From Torymus aiolomorphi (taxonomy: Eukaryota; Arthropoda; Insecta; Hymenoptera; Torymidae), in assembly GCA_036365515.1 (NCBI GenBank), contig CM070873.1, positions 26,410,085 to 26,474,084 on the forward strand: 64,000 bases of DNA, read 5' to 3'. The translations under genes and the position numbers were made by a program. Shown one piece after another: positions 23,879-36,500 of this stretch; the first letter of the stretch is position 1, and each line of letters opens with the position of its first letter. The notes under the pieces were generated by a model. It searched no databases, had not been told where the DNA came from, and saw only the letters and a program-made list of their open reading frames with translations.

Positions 23879-26800
23879 CTAGCACTGACCCACGCGGTCG
23901 AGCTGCTCCGACGACGACGCTGCTGCCTGCAGGCTGCTGTTCCTCCCTCCCTCGTCAACGCCGCCTCCACCCGTCGACGAGGAGGCGCTCAGGCCCGGTG
24001 GCACCGGGCTCTGCGGGTCGTGCGGTTTTATTATGTGGGTCTTGGGATGGTATGTGTATGTATACGTGGATCGCAGAGGAGGATCAAACATAAACTTCGA
24101 TTTTCTCATGGGGTATAGAGGATGTGGGATTCTTTCAGCCATGGGGAGATTTTTTTTTTAATGGGGTGTGGGAGGGTTCGTGGAAGAGGTTTGATTTTGA
24201 AAAAGGCAAGGTGTGCCAGTACTTGGATTTTATATGTACTTGAAATTTCGAACGTTCATAGTGAACGAAAGATTTTTGCCATTTTAAGATTTAGCTGAAT
24301 TCAGCTACTTTATACATTTAAAAAATGGTAATAACTGCATCTCTTCACTTCTCACTCTTGCTGCAGTCACCACTTAAACCACACACGAATTTTAACCAAA
24401 ATTAGAAACTTTAAATTATAATATTTCGTTCATTATGAATGTTCGGAATTTCAAACACGTGATTTTATACGTTCTACAGCCTTACTGGGAAAAATCGTCA
24501 GTTGAGTTCTGATGTGAGTTCTCGCGTCAAAATTTCTGACTTAAAAAACAACAAAGCACTAGAATGGAGTTAAAAAATGCAGAGAAAACGTTATTGAGGT
24601 AATTTTGTATAAAAAATTTTGTCACGAAAATTTGTTGTAAAGTTCTTACATCTTATATGAAATCTTATCAAACATTTTATATAAAATTAATTTTTGTTCA
24701 AAAGCTTACATAATATCTAAATCATAGCGTTTTTCTGGATTTTAAGTCAGAGGAGATTTTGGCATGCGAACTCACGTGAGGTCTCCCCTGAGTTTTTCAG
24801 TAGGGAGGACATTCTAGTACTGGCACATCTACCTGACGCAATTCATACTTTTATTTTATAAAAAGTATAATGTTCTTTAAAGCCCTAGCGGAAGTCGTTT
24901 CTGTAAAAAACTGTAAATAACTGTAATTAACTGCTAATAAATGTTTGGTTTGAGACAATAATAACTATTATTTACAGTTATTAACAGTTATTTACAGTTT
25001 TTTACAGTTATTTACAGTCATTTACAATTTAGTAAAACAGAAATTGCAGAAATGGAGTTATTGATAAAAATTATTAATAGTTATTAACAGTTATTTACAG
25101 TTAATTACGGTTATTTATAGATATTTACAGTTATAAATAGTTAATTTTTTTTGCTATAATAACTTTATTTTCTTCTAACAAAACTGTAAATAACTGTAAA
25201 TAAGTGTAAAAACTGTAAAAAACTGTAAAAAACTGTAAATATCTGTGAAGAACTGTAAATAATCGTTAATAACTGTTAATAACTTTTATCAGTACTTTCA
25301 TTTCTACAATTACTATTTGACACAACTGTAAATAACTGTAAAAAACTGTAAAAAACTGTAAAAAAAACTGTAAATAACTGTAAAAAACTGTAAAAAACTG
25401 TAAAAAAAACTGTAAATAACTGTAAATAAAAGTTATTACTGTCTCAAACCAAACATTTATTAACAGTGATTTACAGTTATTTACCATTTTTTACAGTTTT
25501 CTACAGTTATTTACAGTTTTTTACAGTTATTAACATTTTTTATTTCCGTTAGGGAGGTATTTACTTATGGCTGAAAGAGTTACTTGGGATGTTGCATGAT
25601 GATTCGTTGAAACTTTATGAAATAATTTGTTTTACATTATTGGTAAGGATCTAAAACACAGTACTATGCAAAAAATAATGTAGTTACTTTATTTTTAAAT
25701 AGCATTTATTATGAAATTCTTTCTAATGTACTACCAGGTCCTCCTAGCCCTTATGTTATTACACTTATCTGTAAACTTTGTAAGGCGAAAAAAATTGCTA
25801 TAATAACAATAATATTCCAAATGATTGCTATAATAATTCGATTACTTATTTATATAGTTAATGATATCGTTTAAGTTTGAGCTTTTCTAACACCATGTAG
25901 CATCCCATTTATAATAATAATAATAATAATCAAACAATCGCATTTACAATTGTTGTCTTATTCGATATCGAAATGAGAATTCCGACGCTGTTGTATGGCA
26001 ATAATATATAGCAATACACTCTCAGCCAGGATCACATCGGTTTGACAATAATAGCAATAAATAAAAATAAACTGAAGCAAGTCCGTATACAAAAGCGCAT
26101 TTATTTTGCAAATCGAAGCGCAGATAATATATAAAAATATAAAAATAAATAACGTTTCGTGATGAAGCTTAAAGGTGCCTTACATGCAAAGCGTCAAAAT
26201 TACTTTGATTTTTGTTTCTTATAACATAAGCATTGCTTCTCTTGTATCTTATTACGAAAAATTATTTCAAATTTTTTTAAATATTGTACATCGTATTGTT
26301 GCTATTTTGATAATCAGTGAATTATTAAAACTGAAACGTCCCTGAATGAAATGTTACTATTTATAGAGATTATAAAATTATTAGTAATATTAATCAAATA
26401 GTAAGGGTAATATTAATCAACAAACTCGAATAAACTAAACAATAAAATATCTATTAAGAATAACAATTAATAAATATATGTACGTCGAGAATTCTTTGAT
26501 TTGCACTACACGCAGAGAATGAATAGACGAAAAATATAAAACTTGAAATGATATTTATTTAAAATTACAATCATTGGTCTTGCATATGTACGAAAATAAA
26601 TTAAACTTCGATAAAAAATTCGTAACCCAAGAGAACGTAGCTACAATCGGCAATCGATACAATTATTACAATATTACAATGGTTTCTCTTCACCTTATAT
26701 ATGTATAGAAACGAGAAAACAATCGATTTTATTCGTATATAATATATAATGAGAAAGAACCACTATAGAATCGACAAGTGAACGCGAGCAGAACAACAAC

Positions 26801-29800
26801 GTGTAAACAATGTTTATAATCTCATATATAGTGCACTCTAAATATAATATAATAATACGTAAAATTCTCTCCTACAATCTCGTCACCACAATCGCTCGTG
26901 GAAAAAAGTGCGGGCACCGATACTTGGTCGACCGCGCGTGAACAACAGAGCAATACTGTTCCCCGCTCCTAATAATAATATAATAATGATGATCAACAGC
27001 GCGCGCGCGCGTGTGTGTAATGAAGACGTATATGCGTGTGTTGGTTTTTAAGAGCGATTCGAGGCGAGGGATACCTGAGAACCGCTGCCACTGACGCTGC
27101 CGATGTTCGAGCCGGAGGTCTGGCGCAGGTAGGTCTTGTCGTCGAAGATCTTCTTGTCGCCGCCGCCCGGCTTGTGCTTCATGTTGTCCATCGAGCCGAT
27201 CTTGCTCTCCGCCTTTATGTCCAGCTTCTGCGTTTCGATCTGCGGGGAAGCGAAGCGATTATTTGACGGAACTAAATTCTTCGAATATTAGGGGTTTGAG
27301 AGTGGGGTGGGAAAGTCATGGGCAAGGTAGTATCTTTGCGAAGATAATTCAGAATTTAGGATGTATGGTTGTGCTTAATTTAATGATTTTTTCACAAAAA
27401 AGTAGTATTCGATAATATAGAAAGTTAAAAAAACATGATAAATATATCTTGAATACGTAGAGACGCTATTTATCTTACATCCCTAGCGAAAATAAAAAAT
27501 GTTAATAACTGTACATAACTGTAAAAAACTGTTAATAACTGTAAATAAATGTTGAAATTGAGACAGTAATAACAGTTATTTACAGTTATTTACAGATATT
27601 TACAGTTATTTACAGTTATTTACAGTTTTTTACAGTTATTTACAGTTTTTTTAAAATAATACTGTAAAAATGAAGGTACTGATAAAAGTTATTAACAGTT
27701 ATTAACAATTTTTTACACATATTTATAGTTATTTACAGTTATTTGCAGATATTTACAGTTATTTACAGTTTTGTTGATACAAATAAAGTTGTTATTATAG
27801 CGAAAAAAATTTACTGTATATAAACTGTAAATATCTGTAAATAACTGTAAATAACTGTAAATATCTGTAAAAAATTGTTAATAACTGTTAATAACTTTTA
27901 TTAGTACCTTCATGTTTACAGAATTATTTTTAAAAAACTGTAAATAACTGTAAAAAACTGTAAATAACTGTAAATAACTGTAAATATCTGTAAATAATTG
28001 TAAATAACTGTTATTACTGTCTCAATTCAAACATTTATTTACAGTTATTTACAGTTATTTACAGTTTTTTACAGAAACGATTTCCGCTTGGGATTATATG
28101 ATATTCTGAAAATTTTAAACTTCTATTTTTTGACTATGGAAAAACTTAGGAGTGAGATGAGTAGTTCGAAAATTCCTTCCTCTTTTTTTTAATAAACTTA
28201 AATATAATAGTGTATTGAAATCACCCAACTTTTCTAATCAATACATTTAGTAAACTAAAAAGGTTCAAAAACATTTATAAGCTCACAAGGCTTATGCAAC
28301 CAAAATCAAACTTTTTTTCGAACTTTTACTCGAAAAAAAAAACTCGAAAAGATGCCAGAGTCAAAAGTTCTTGTTAAAAACTCCAGAATGAAATAAAAAG
28401 TGTTAGATTAGCTTCATACATATGTCAAAACATTGTAATTTTAGATGCTTAATAAATTTATTTTTACCTATACATGCATTTTGTAATGCAAAAAAGAATA
28501 AATCAAATATTTTCGAACTATTTGTTTGCACCCCTAGAACTATCTAGTTTTAATTATTTTAAAAAACAAGTCGATTTCAGTTTATATACGGAGAGTGCAC
28601 ACCCTCCAGGAGAAGATATTTAATGGCGTTTTGAAAGTCGATTTCTGGTATCTGAAAATGAAGCCTAATGATCACAATTCGATCAAAGGGGCCCTTTTTT
28701 GAGATATGGGCAATCTAATAGGTTTTATTTCGTTAAAAAATGATTTCTCTTTTCTGTTGACTATGACATTGCAGTGTTTATGATACGAAAACGAGGAAAA
28801 AAGAAATAAAAGTAGTCCTAAACAATTATAACCACTCAAACACAGCGTCAGAAAATGATTAAAAATTTGCCTTCTTTTTAAAGGATTTATTGGGTCATAT
28901 TTTTAAACATTTTCTTACATGGTCTTTCATTGCTTGCAATTTTCTGAAAAATTAATATTTTTCAATGAAACAAAGCTTAAATTTTAGCTTTTTCTGTCTA
29001 CTTTTATATCCTTTCTTCTGGTTTTCATTAATACATAAGAGACTGCATCTTTTAACGAAATAGAGCATCTTTGAGATTAGATTGCTCATATCTTAAGAAA
29101 AACGGCCCATTTGATGGAATTGTGAGCACTGTGCTTCATTTTTAGATACCAGAAATCGAATTTCAGAGACCCGTTAAGATCCATCTTCCGAAGGGTGTGC
29201 ACTGTCCTTGTTGGTAATGTCTTCTTACACTGAAAGTATAGAACAGTAAAAGAGATTCAAAGTAAATGAGTATGTTTGGAAAATCTAATCTATTATTCTA
29301 GAAAGATATGTGCATATACTTTGAATGTCTTTGTACTTATATGCTTTAAAAATATTTTCTTCTAAGTGTGTTTATTCTTCAAGAAATATATTTTTATATA
29401 GACAATTGCCCATGACTTTAGTAATGGCAAGGGGGAGCTACGAGAGCTACAAAAGTTTCATGTGTGCAACACACTCTGTTTGTCACGCGTGAACAACAGT
29501 GAGGTTCAAAGTGGTAGTTCTATAGAGAATATATAGGTAATATTTTGGCTATAATTAGTAGCTATATCAGTTTAATTTGGCATTGTAAGCCCGAAGGAAG
29601 TAATAATTTTAAAGAGGTCATCGCAGTCGATATTATTTTATGCTTTCAAAATTACCCACTGTTCCATGACGAATTCAATGTACTTAGAGATTTATTTACT
29701 AGATTTTATGAAAAAACGGTTAGTCAATGTTATATGTAGGAATTTTAAAAGATTTATCTTCATTTTTGGATGGATAACAATTATTTTCATCGATTTATTA

Positions 29801-32800
29801 ATAAACTAGACAAGATTGTGAATAGTACTGTTGGTAATTTTGAAATATCAAAATTGGACATCTTTTGTTCTGTTCTATTTCTTTAAAAAATTATGAAAAA
29901 CTGCGTAAGAAAAATTACACCATTTATGTACATATAACAGAATTTTTCAGAATAATAAATATATTTCTCACCCATAGAAAAAAATTATTCTGCTGATGAC
30001 ATTTTTTCCGTATAAAACTAAATAACTATAAAATCATTATTCTGAAATAATATTGAATTAATACGATTTTATAGTTTTATTTAATTAAAACATTGAAAAT
30101 TAATTTTGAAAATATGTGCAATTTGATTTTTTCTTTACATCGTACATTCTGTTTCATAAAATCAGATAGTAGACATTTTTTGTATTCGACAAGTTTTTAC
30201 TCACCTTTTTATACTCTAACTTACAAGTAACATGCATAATATATAGAGAAATTTAAAAGTAAGAACTATCGATATAATACATATGTATATAAAAAATTTA
30301 TTATGAACCATCGAACGATTATTTACAAATAGATTCAAACTAAGACAGCGAGCACTTATTACAAACAATCATTACGAAGAACATGCTTAAGAATTCTCAA
30401 AAAATTGATAATATAGTTCTGTCAGTGCATTCAGTACTTACGAATGCGATGTAGGGTAAAAGTATCGACAGAGAGAAAGAGAGATGGAGAGAAAGACATT
30501 TAAAGCGTATATAGAGAAGAGAGAAGAAATCTGCAAATGTCTGATGTCTACGACAATGAGATTTGCATCAGGCGCTAATGCTATAAATGAAAAAGAAAAG
30601 CTCGCCGATCGCCTGCGCGAGTATTATACACGTATGCCTCCCGAGAGCTCGAATTTCGAGGGAAGCCTCATCGCCGTGAAGCTTTGATTCAATTTTGCCA
30701 GAAAGAGAGTATAGACCTTTACGAGATTTGTAATTCATACCGAAAGATAGTCGAGGAGGTGCTAAGTTGATATGAAAATTCAAATTATCCGCCTTCCTTA
30801 GATCTCTAGATGTATATATACTTAATAAATGGTTTAAGGACGTTCACCGAGAAAAATAGGGCTTTTCAGAATGAATTTTTATTTTTTATTTTTTATATTT
30901 GATACAACCAGATCAAGTTTATTCAAATGAGGGGTGTCTTAAGAAGTGAAAAATATTTTTTGAATGCAAAATGACGCAGTATTATCGCTGATATCAACAA
31001 TTAAATGTCACTAACATGTCGCTTCTATGGAAATTTTTATTTTTTGTCCAATTGCAACGTCCAATTCCTTATGAAATTTGAGGGTAGGATCACCGTAACG
31101 ATATTGTTGCATAACTTATTAGAGCCTCACCAGACGTAATTATTTACCAAAATTCTCGTGAAATCCCGTAAAATCGTGTGAATTTTGATAAACAATGAGA
31201 TCTAGCGCCGTTCGGATCGGTTATACAACAATATCGTTACGGTGACCATACCCTCAAATTTCATAAGGAACAAAATGAGCCGCAGGAAAAATAAAAATTT
31301 TCATAGAAGCGACATGTTAGTTAAATTTAGTTGTTGATATCAGCGCCAATACTGCGTCATTTTGCATAAAAAGAAATGTTCTTTACTTCTTAAGACACTC
31401 CTCATTCGAATAAACTTGATCTGGCTGTATCAAATATAAAAAAAAAAAAAACAAAAAATATAAATTCATTCTGTAAAGCCCTATTTTTCTCGGTGAACGT
31501 CCTTAACGCGTCCCCTTGTGAGGCACTGAGTTACCATATAAAATGTATTTCTAATGCAGCTTTCGTATGGTAATAAGCTTTGATGTTTTTTCAAGTGACT
31601 TTACTATTTCAGTTTTTCATTAGTAAAAAAAAATTAATTTAATCCATTCTACAAGTAATGTTGTAATAATAATAGTATATATTGTATAATAATCCCTAGT
31701 GGAAATAAGAAATGTAAGAAAGCGTGGCAAAATATGAATAAAAATGTATCATTGTGAGAAAGTGTGGAAAAGTGTGCATTTATACCATATTCGGAACATT
31801 ATTCACGAAAATTCATATTTATGCACAGTTTTTCACAGTTGCAGCATTTTCTCATATTTCTCCACATTGTTTATACATTATAACCGCTAGATGGCGAGGG
31901 CTATTCTGCGGAGAAAATGAAACTTATAGAGTATATAGGAAGCTCTGAGTATCATTACAAATGCAGTTATAAGTTTTTGTAAAATATTTCAAGTATTTCT
32001 TGTAAAAATGTGTCGTATAAAAATATGAGAATCTGTGAGAAAATGTTAGAAAATGTTGAAAAATATGCCGAACGTGTGGAAAATGTAAGAAAATATCAGT
32101 TAATATTTTGAATATGTTCCAAATGTGATAGAAACACACCAGTTTAGTACATTTTTCCACAATTTTTCACACTTTTGTCACATTTGACCACATTTTATCA
32201 CATTTTATCACATTTATTTTTTCCACTTGGGATGGTATAATAACGTTGTTACGTTGCTTGACCATTTCTTCAACTTTTCTGCAACATTTTTTGAAATATG
32301 TAAAATTGTACTAATGTTTCAATAATCTTTCAGAAAAATTTGAAACATATACATGCTTCTAAATTATATCTAAAAAATGTTTCTTTAGTACAAATGCAAA
32401 ATTCTATCTCTTTTGTGTTACTAGTGAAGGCAGAAAATTCTCAAATTTTCATAGCAACATCGTCAACCCTCGGCCACTGTGTACGCAAAGAAAAAGGAGC
32501 AAGTGCGTGTTCTGTGCATGATATATATATATGTGTACAATATATGCTTTGCGTGAACGTTATTATTACGTGTCTTTGTGATATATTACTTACGTCGTCA
32601 TTCGCGCTATCCTGAGGTGTTTTCGGAGGCGTCCCAGGAGACTACATAGAGTATCGAAAAAAATACAACAATGACGTGTTAATCTGATGAGAGACACACG
32701 ATCATCACATTGGGACGTCACACATGCGGGGCTTATCGTCGTCTCGAACTTTTTTAATGCGAATGAGGTAGGTGTAATTCCTAGCGGCAACTGTTCTCTG

Positions 32801-34730
32801 TGACTTTGAACGGTGTGTTATTTGTTACTTACTTTGTTCTTAGACACTTGTATTATTATTCTCGTTTGACATAAATATTTCGTGCCGTTGTCACTGACTG
32901 TATACAGCATGCGAATTGTAAAGGGTTTTTGTTTGAAAATATTGAAATTTAAAGAAATGACGTTGATAATATATGTGTGTGGTATGACAATAGAATCTCT
33001 CTATGGATTATAAATAATGTAGTTTATTCATGAATATGATAAGTACTGGGTGTGTGTATTTATAAATTAATGTAAAATGGAAGTTGTAAATAACGCCTAC
33101 GATTGATACAATAATTGTGTGTATAAATAAAAGCATTAAAGCTATGTTTTGTATGTGTAATGTATAAAAAATGATAATCTAATGTATTTTATTCGTAATT
33201 AATACTGTAAAAAATACAAATGTCAGTAAATATTTCGGATTTGTATATATATATATATGTATATATATGAATTTATTGTGTTAAAACTAGGCATTACAGA
33301 AATATTTACTGAAAGCACTGCTTTTACTCACTAAGTTACAATTGTCGAGATTAAGAATTAGTCACTATTATTATTATGGCTGCTCTGAACAAATACGATA
33401 ATTAGATTGAAGGAACGAACATATAAATTAGTAATCTAAACATTTTACGAGTAGGCCTTTAATTAACAATGTGGCATATAATATCGTACTCAATGCTCAT
33501 GTATATGTCTTTGGTTTCTTCGAGTTTATAGTTTAAAAAATGTAAAACTTGCACCAATCGCTCGATGCCGTCTCCGAAAAAAAGAAAGAAAATACCAAAA
33601 ACAACAATCCGTTCCACCTACTATATCCATGCGCTCGACTACCCATGACCTAACTCTCCTCGCAGGTATTATATATAACGTATACACACATGTCATTCGT
33701 CGTCCTATATATATAGATATATACTATCTAAGAGAGACATAATAATGTTGCCACGATGCACAAAACAAAGAGTATATAATAATTACGAGTGTAATAATAT
33801 TAATAATAATAATAATAATAAACGGATGGCTGAAAAAACAAGAGAAGAAAGATTGGGGTTGTTTTGGTGGTGTAGTTTAAAGAGCGCGATTTTTATACCT
33901 TGACGGCACCGCCGCCCGGCACGTGCTTGGCGTTCTCCTTCGAACCGACCTTCGGCTTCGCCTTGTCCTTGAAGTCCAGCTTCACCGACTCGATCTTCTT
34001 GTCGCCGCCGCCCGGTTTGTACGCCGTGTTGTCCAGCGAGCCGATCTTCGACTTGGCGTTCCACTGCAGCTTCACCTGCTGGATCTGTTGAGCACAGACG
34101 CAAAAGACGTGATTCAGAAGGGTTTAATGTTATGCTCGAGTGTTTTAAGTGAGTGTATAGTTAGAGGTTCTGGTAACACTTTGTGGTATATCGAATATAA
34201 AATCTTTTAACAGAATATAATTGTGTATTTTAAGTTCAAGTGTCAGTGGTTAACATGATCATCGACTAAAAAATCATGACCCCCACTATTTTGTAGCGGG
34301 ATTTTCGTTATATTATTCAACACTGCAGACTAATAAATGAATACAGCTTCTTTATTGCACTCCGGAAATAAAATAAAAAGCTACTATTGCTGAAGAAGAT
34401 GATTTATAATTATCAATGGACGATAACGAGAAGAACATTATATTTGACGTGCAAGAATGAGTGCGGACTGTGTAGGAAAAAAGTAACGTCTTCAATATAG
34501 AAATGGAATAAAGTACTTTACCTTCTTGTCACCACCGCTGGGGGTGTACTTATCGTTTTTGGCTGCAATCTTTGGCTGTACTTTACTGAAGTCGAGCTTT
34601 CGGTTCTCGATTTTGACCTTTCCCCCGCTCGGTTTGTAAGTGGTGTTGTCGAGGGAGCCAATTTTCGATCTCACCGATTTCAAATTCGGCGAGGGGGCCG
34701 CGCCGACTTGGATTTTGTTCATCGGGACTT
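23879..34730 (-). CDS. tau: Tau-type microtubule-associated protein, 3' half (partial)
   Basis: Minus-strand exons 34522-34730, 33899-34084, 27075-27239 and 23879-24010 join in phase. The first starts EVPMNKIQVGAAPSPNLK, typical of the insect tau repeat entry. It is followed by five repeats in the KIGS.DN..YKPGGG style: SKIGSLDNTTYKPSGGKV, KYTPSGGDKK, SKIGSLDNTAYKPGGGDKK, AKHVPGGGAVK and SKIGSMDNMKHKPGGGDKK. After the last repeat come KIFDDKTYLRQTSG and a Ser/Gly tail. The exon at 24010 adds SPVPPGLSASSSTGGGG and ends at TAG 23879-23881. Tau binds and stabilises microtubules, mainly in neurons and germ cells. The exon at 34730 needs one base from an upstream exon, so the 5' part lies to the right; I did not find it. 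The introns of 6.8 and 3.1 kb are full of small elements. Confidence 0.9.
24883..25554. mobile_element. Non-autonomous element with CCCTAGCGG ends filled with CTGTAAATAA minisatellite
   Basis: The ends are CCCTAGCGGAAG and TTTCCGTTAGGG, with AG on both sides (24881-24882, 25555-25556) as a possible 2-bp target duplication. The interior consists almost wholly of (A)ACTGTAAATA-type units. They run in reverse-complement orientation on one side and direct on the other in alternating blocks, so the whole is strongly self-complementary. A relative lies at 27481-28092. Open frames through it are artefacts of the repeat. Confidence 0.65.
27481..28092. mobile_element. Second CCCTAGCG-ended element with CTGTAAATAA minisatellite
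   Basis: The ends are CCCTAGCGAAAAT and ATTTCCGCTTGGG, flanked by AT on both sides (27479-27480, 28093-28094). The interior has the same ACTGTAAATA/TATTTACAGT blocks as the copy at 24883 and a shared spacer motif near each quarter (ATAACTTTTATYAGTAC). It lies in the tau intron between exons at 27075 and 33899. The two copies differ in block number, as expected for replication slippage in minisatellites. Confidence 0.65.
28590..29207. mobile_element. 618-bp foldback with GGASAGTGCACACCC ends
   Basis: The left end GGAGAGTGCACACCCTCC pairs with the right end, whose reverse complement reads GGACAGTGCACACCCTTC. Further in, GATTTCTGGTATCT pairs with AGATACCAGAAATC and GAGATATGRGCAATCTAAT with its complement. 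The centre near 28890 is less paired. No target duplication or coding capacity was seen. It is probably an old MITE or foldback in the tau intron. Confidence 0.55.
30838..31502. mobile_element. 665-bp palindromic element with TTAA duplication
   Basis: The ends are GGACGTTCACCGAGAAAAAT and its reverse complement, flanked by TTAA (30834-30837, 31503-31506). Long arms pair with moderate divergence, including CCGTAACGATATTGTTG near the loop around 31170 and GAAGCGACATGTTAGT further out. This is the third TTAA-flanked palindrome in the window but has a different end sequence. It is inferred to be a non-autonomous TTAA-targeting DNA element. Confidence 0.7.
31694..32231. mobile_element. CCCTAGTGG-ended element filled with a different minisatellite
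   Basis: The ends CCCTAGTGGAAATAAG and TTTTTCCACTTGGG match the ends of the elements at 24883 and 27481, with AT on both sides (31692-31693, 32232-32233). The interior is different: degenerate units like GTGAGAAAATGTG and their reverse complement CACATTTTNTCAC, arranged so the two halves can pair. Similar ends with an unrelated repeat core make it part of one family by structure. Confidence 0.6.
32594..32641 (-). CDS. tau: Candidate 48-nt cassette exon of tau
   Basis: On the minus strand, an acceptor (CTCTATGTAG) precedes 16 codons and a perfect donor (GTAAGT). Both borders are phase 0, so inclusion between the exons at 33899 and 27075 keeps the frame. The peptide SPGTPPKTPQDSANDD resembles the Pro-rich SP/TP segments of tau. 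If used it would insert phosphorylatable residues between repeats four and five. It is inferred from splice signals, phase and composition only. Confidence 0.45.
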
Positions 34731-35476
34731 CTGAAAAGGAGTTGAAAATAATTAATATAATAAATGTAGTGTTTAATTTTGTGAATGTATGAAATACGCA
34801 AGAAAATTTTTGTCTATGAACGAATATATCTATTGGATAATCTGTGTGAGATCCATGTGATTTTTTTTCTGTAATATATCTGAGAAAATTTATTTAAGTC
34901 CTCATAAGTAGATAAGTAAGGGGGTTCTTCCCCCACTACTCACCAACCTGCACGGCTGTATAGGTGAGTCTGCCACCCTGTTCTAGAATGTCCTAGAACA
35001 TCCTCGAAGTTGTCGACCCCATCGAATGTTTTCCTCAAAAAATGTGTACAAGAATCGGGCCGATTGGTGTCTCACAACTGTGCATCATGAACATTTCCAG
35101 TTCTCTGCGTGAGGGTAACGGTGACGTTAAAAAGTCAAAAGATAAATCAAAAACTCAGTTATTTATCAGGGCACATTAAGTGTAGTACCTAATAAGTATA
35201 GCTAGGGGGATTCTGGCTCACTCGAAATATTTTATGACCTTCTTGTTGAACTAACTTCGCAATGACATCACCGATGCTATGATTTTTGTAGATAGCTGCA
35301 ACCCAGGTTTTTCAATTATCTATTAATTATGAATTTTTTTATTTTTTTCTAATTTCATTTTTTGTTGATGCTGTTGTTTTACCTCAATAAAAAACAAAAG
35401 CAATACACAACAATACTCATATACATCTATGCCGCTATATAGTTAAAATCGATAGAGTAGATCCTGAGATAAAGCG

Positions 35477-36490
35477 CCCTAGTGGAAAAAATCCGGTGTT
35501 ATAAACTATGCCAAACATGTACCTTTCTATTCTAAAAGTATTCCAAAATGTTCGAAATCTGTGTCTAAGCTGTACATAAATGACAGATTTCGGACATTTG
35601 GAACCCTTTTGGCACACTTAAGAAGATAGTCTGGAACATTACGACCATTTTGGACTCAAATATTTCTAACAGGGTGAAATCGATTATATATTATTTTTAC
35701 TCGGAATACGTTTGGTAGTAAGCGGAACACTTTTGGGATACTTTTGAGAATGATTCGCATACTTTTTGAATGAATTGGAACACTTTTTAATTGTCTTCTG
35801 TAACAAATATAAAAATTTTTCGTATTTTTTTAAAACAATTTCGAACATTTTTTGGAACTACTTGGAACACTTTTTGGAACTATTTGGAACATTTTTTATC
35901 TATAATGAATTAAAAGAAAAAGTTTTCCGTGCTTTTGGAACATTTAGGAACACTTTCTGAATACTTCTGGGACATTTAGGAACATAAAGAAATCTAAAAT
36001 TTAAAAATGTTTTTAAAATATTTAAGAAATGTTAACAAAAATGGTTTAAACAAATTTAATAAATTTTCGAAAAATGTTCTAAGAATGATCAATGGTGTTT
36101 AAAAAATGTTCCAATGATGTTTAAAAGTGTTCCAAAAAGACGTAATAACTACAAATTTAGGTGAAAAATGTATCTATGGTTTGGAACATATTTTATGTAT
36201 CAAGGAACATTTTGTTTTACTTGACTAAAAATGGGCTCTGTAAATGAAAATTTTAAGAAATGTTCCAAACTGTAACAAAAGTGTGCGGGGTCATATAAAA
36301 AGTATTCCACTAAAATACGAAAAATTAATTCAGTCTATTTTCTAAGAAATGTTTCGAAGTGGTTATTAATTGTATCATATCGTGGTAATAAGTGTTCCAA
36401 ATTGTTCCAATAGTGTTCGAAATGTCCGAAATCTGTCTGTTGAAAACACCATGGGAACACTTTCTACATATCATAGAACACTTTTGGCAC
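35477..36490. mobile_element. Probable CCCTAGTGG-type element with TTGGAACA minisatellite, right end not found
   Basis: It starts CCCTAGTGGAAAAAATCCGG, like the ends at 24883, 27481 and 31694. It is followed by about 1 kb of degenerate units such as TTTGGAACACTTTT and, further right, the reverse-complement form AAATGTTCCAA. The matching right end (CCACTAGGG) is missing. The repeat stops at about 36490, where the truncated polymerase gene begins, so one disrupted the other or a deletion joined them. Confidence 0.5.
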
Positions 36491-36500
36491 ATCTTTTAGT

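Noticed and set aside
25266..25487. Open frame with repeated FLQFFTVFYSYLQ-like units
   Set aside because: It is a product of the CTGTAAATAA minisatellite, not a protein-coding gene.
24900..25550. Possible CRISPR-like array of short repeats
   Set aside because: The units are contiguous, degenerate and change orientation; there are no unique spacers, and the genome is eukaryotic.
30484..30687. 67-codon frame near a purine-rich stretch
   Set aside because: There are no conserved features and no splice signals that would connect it to tau; an isolated chance frame is more likely.
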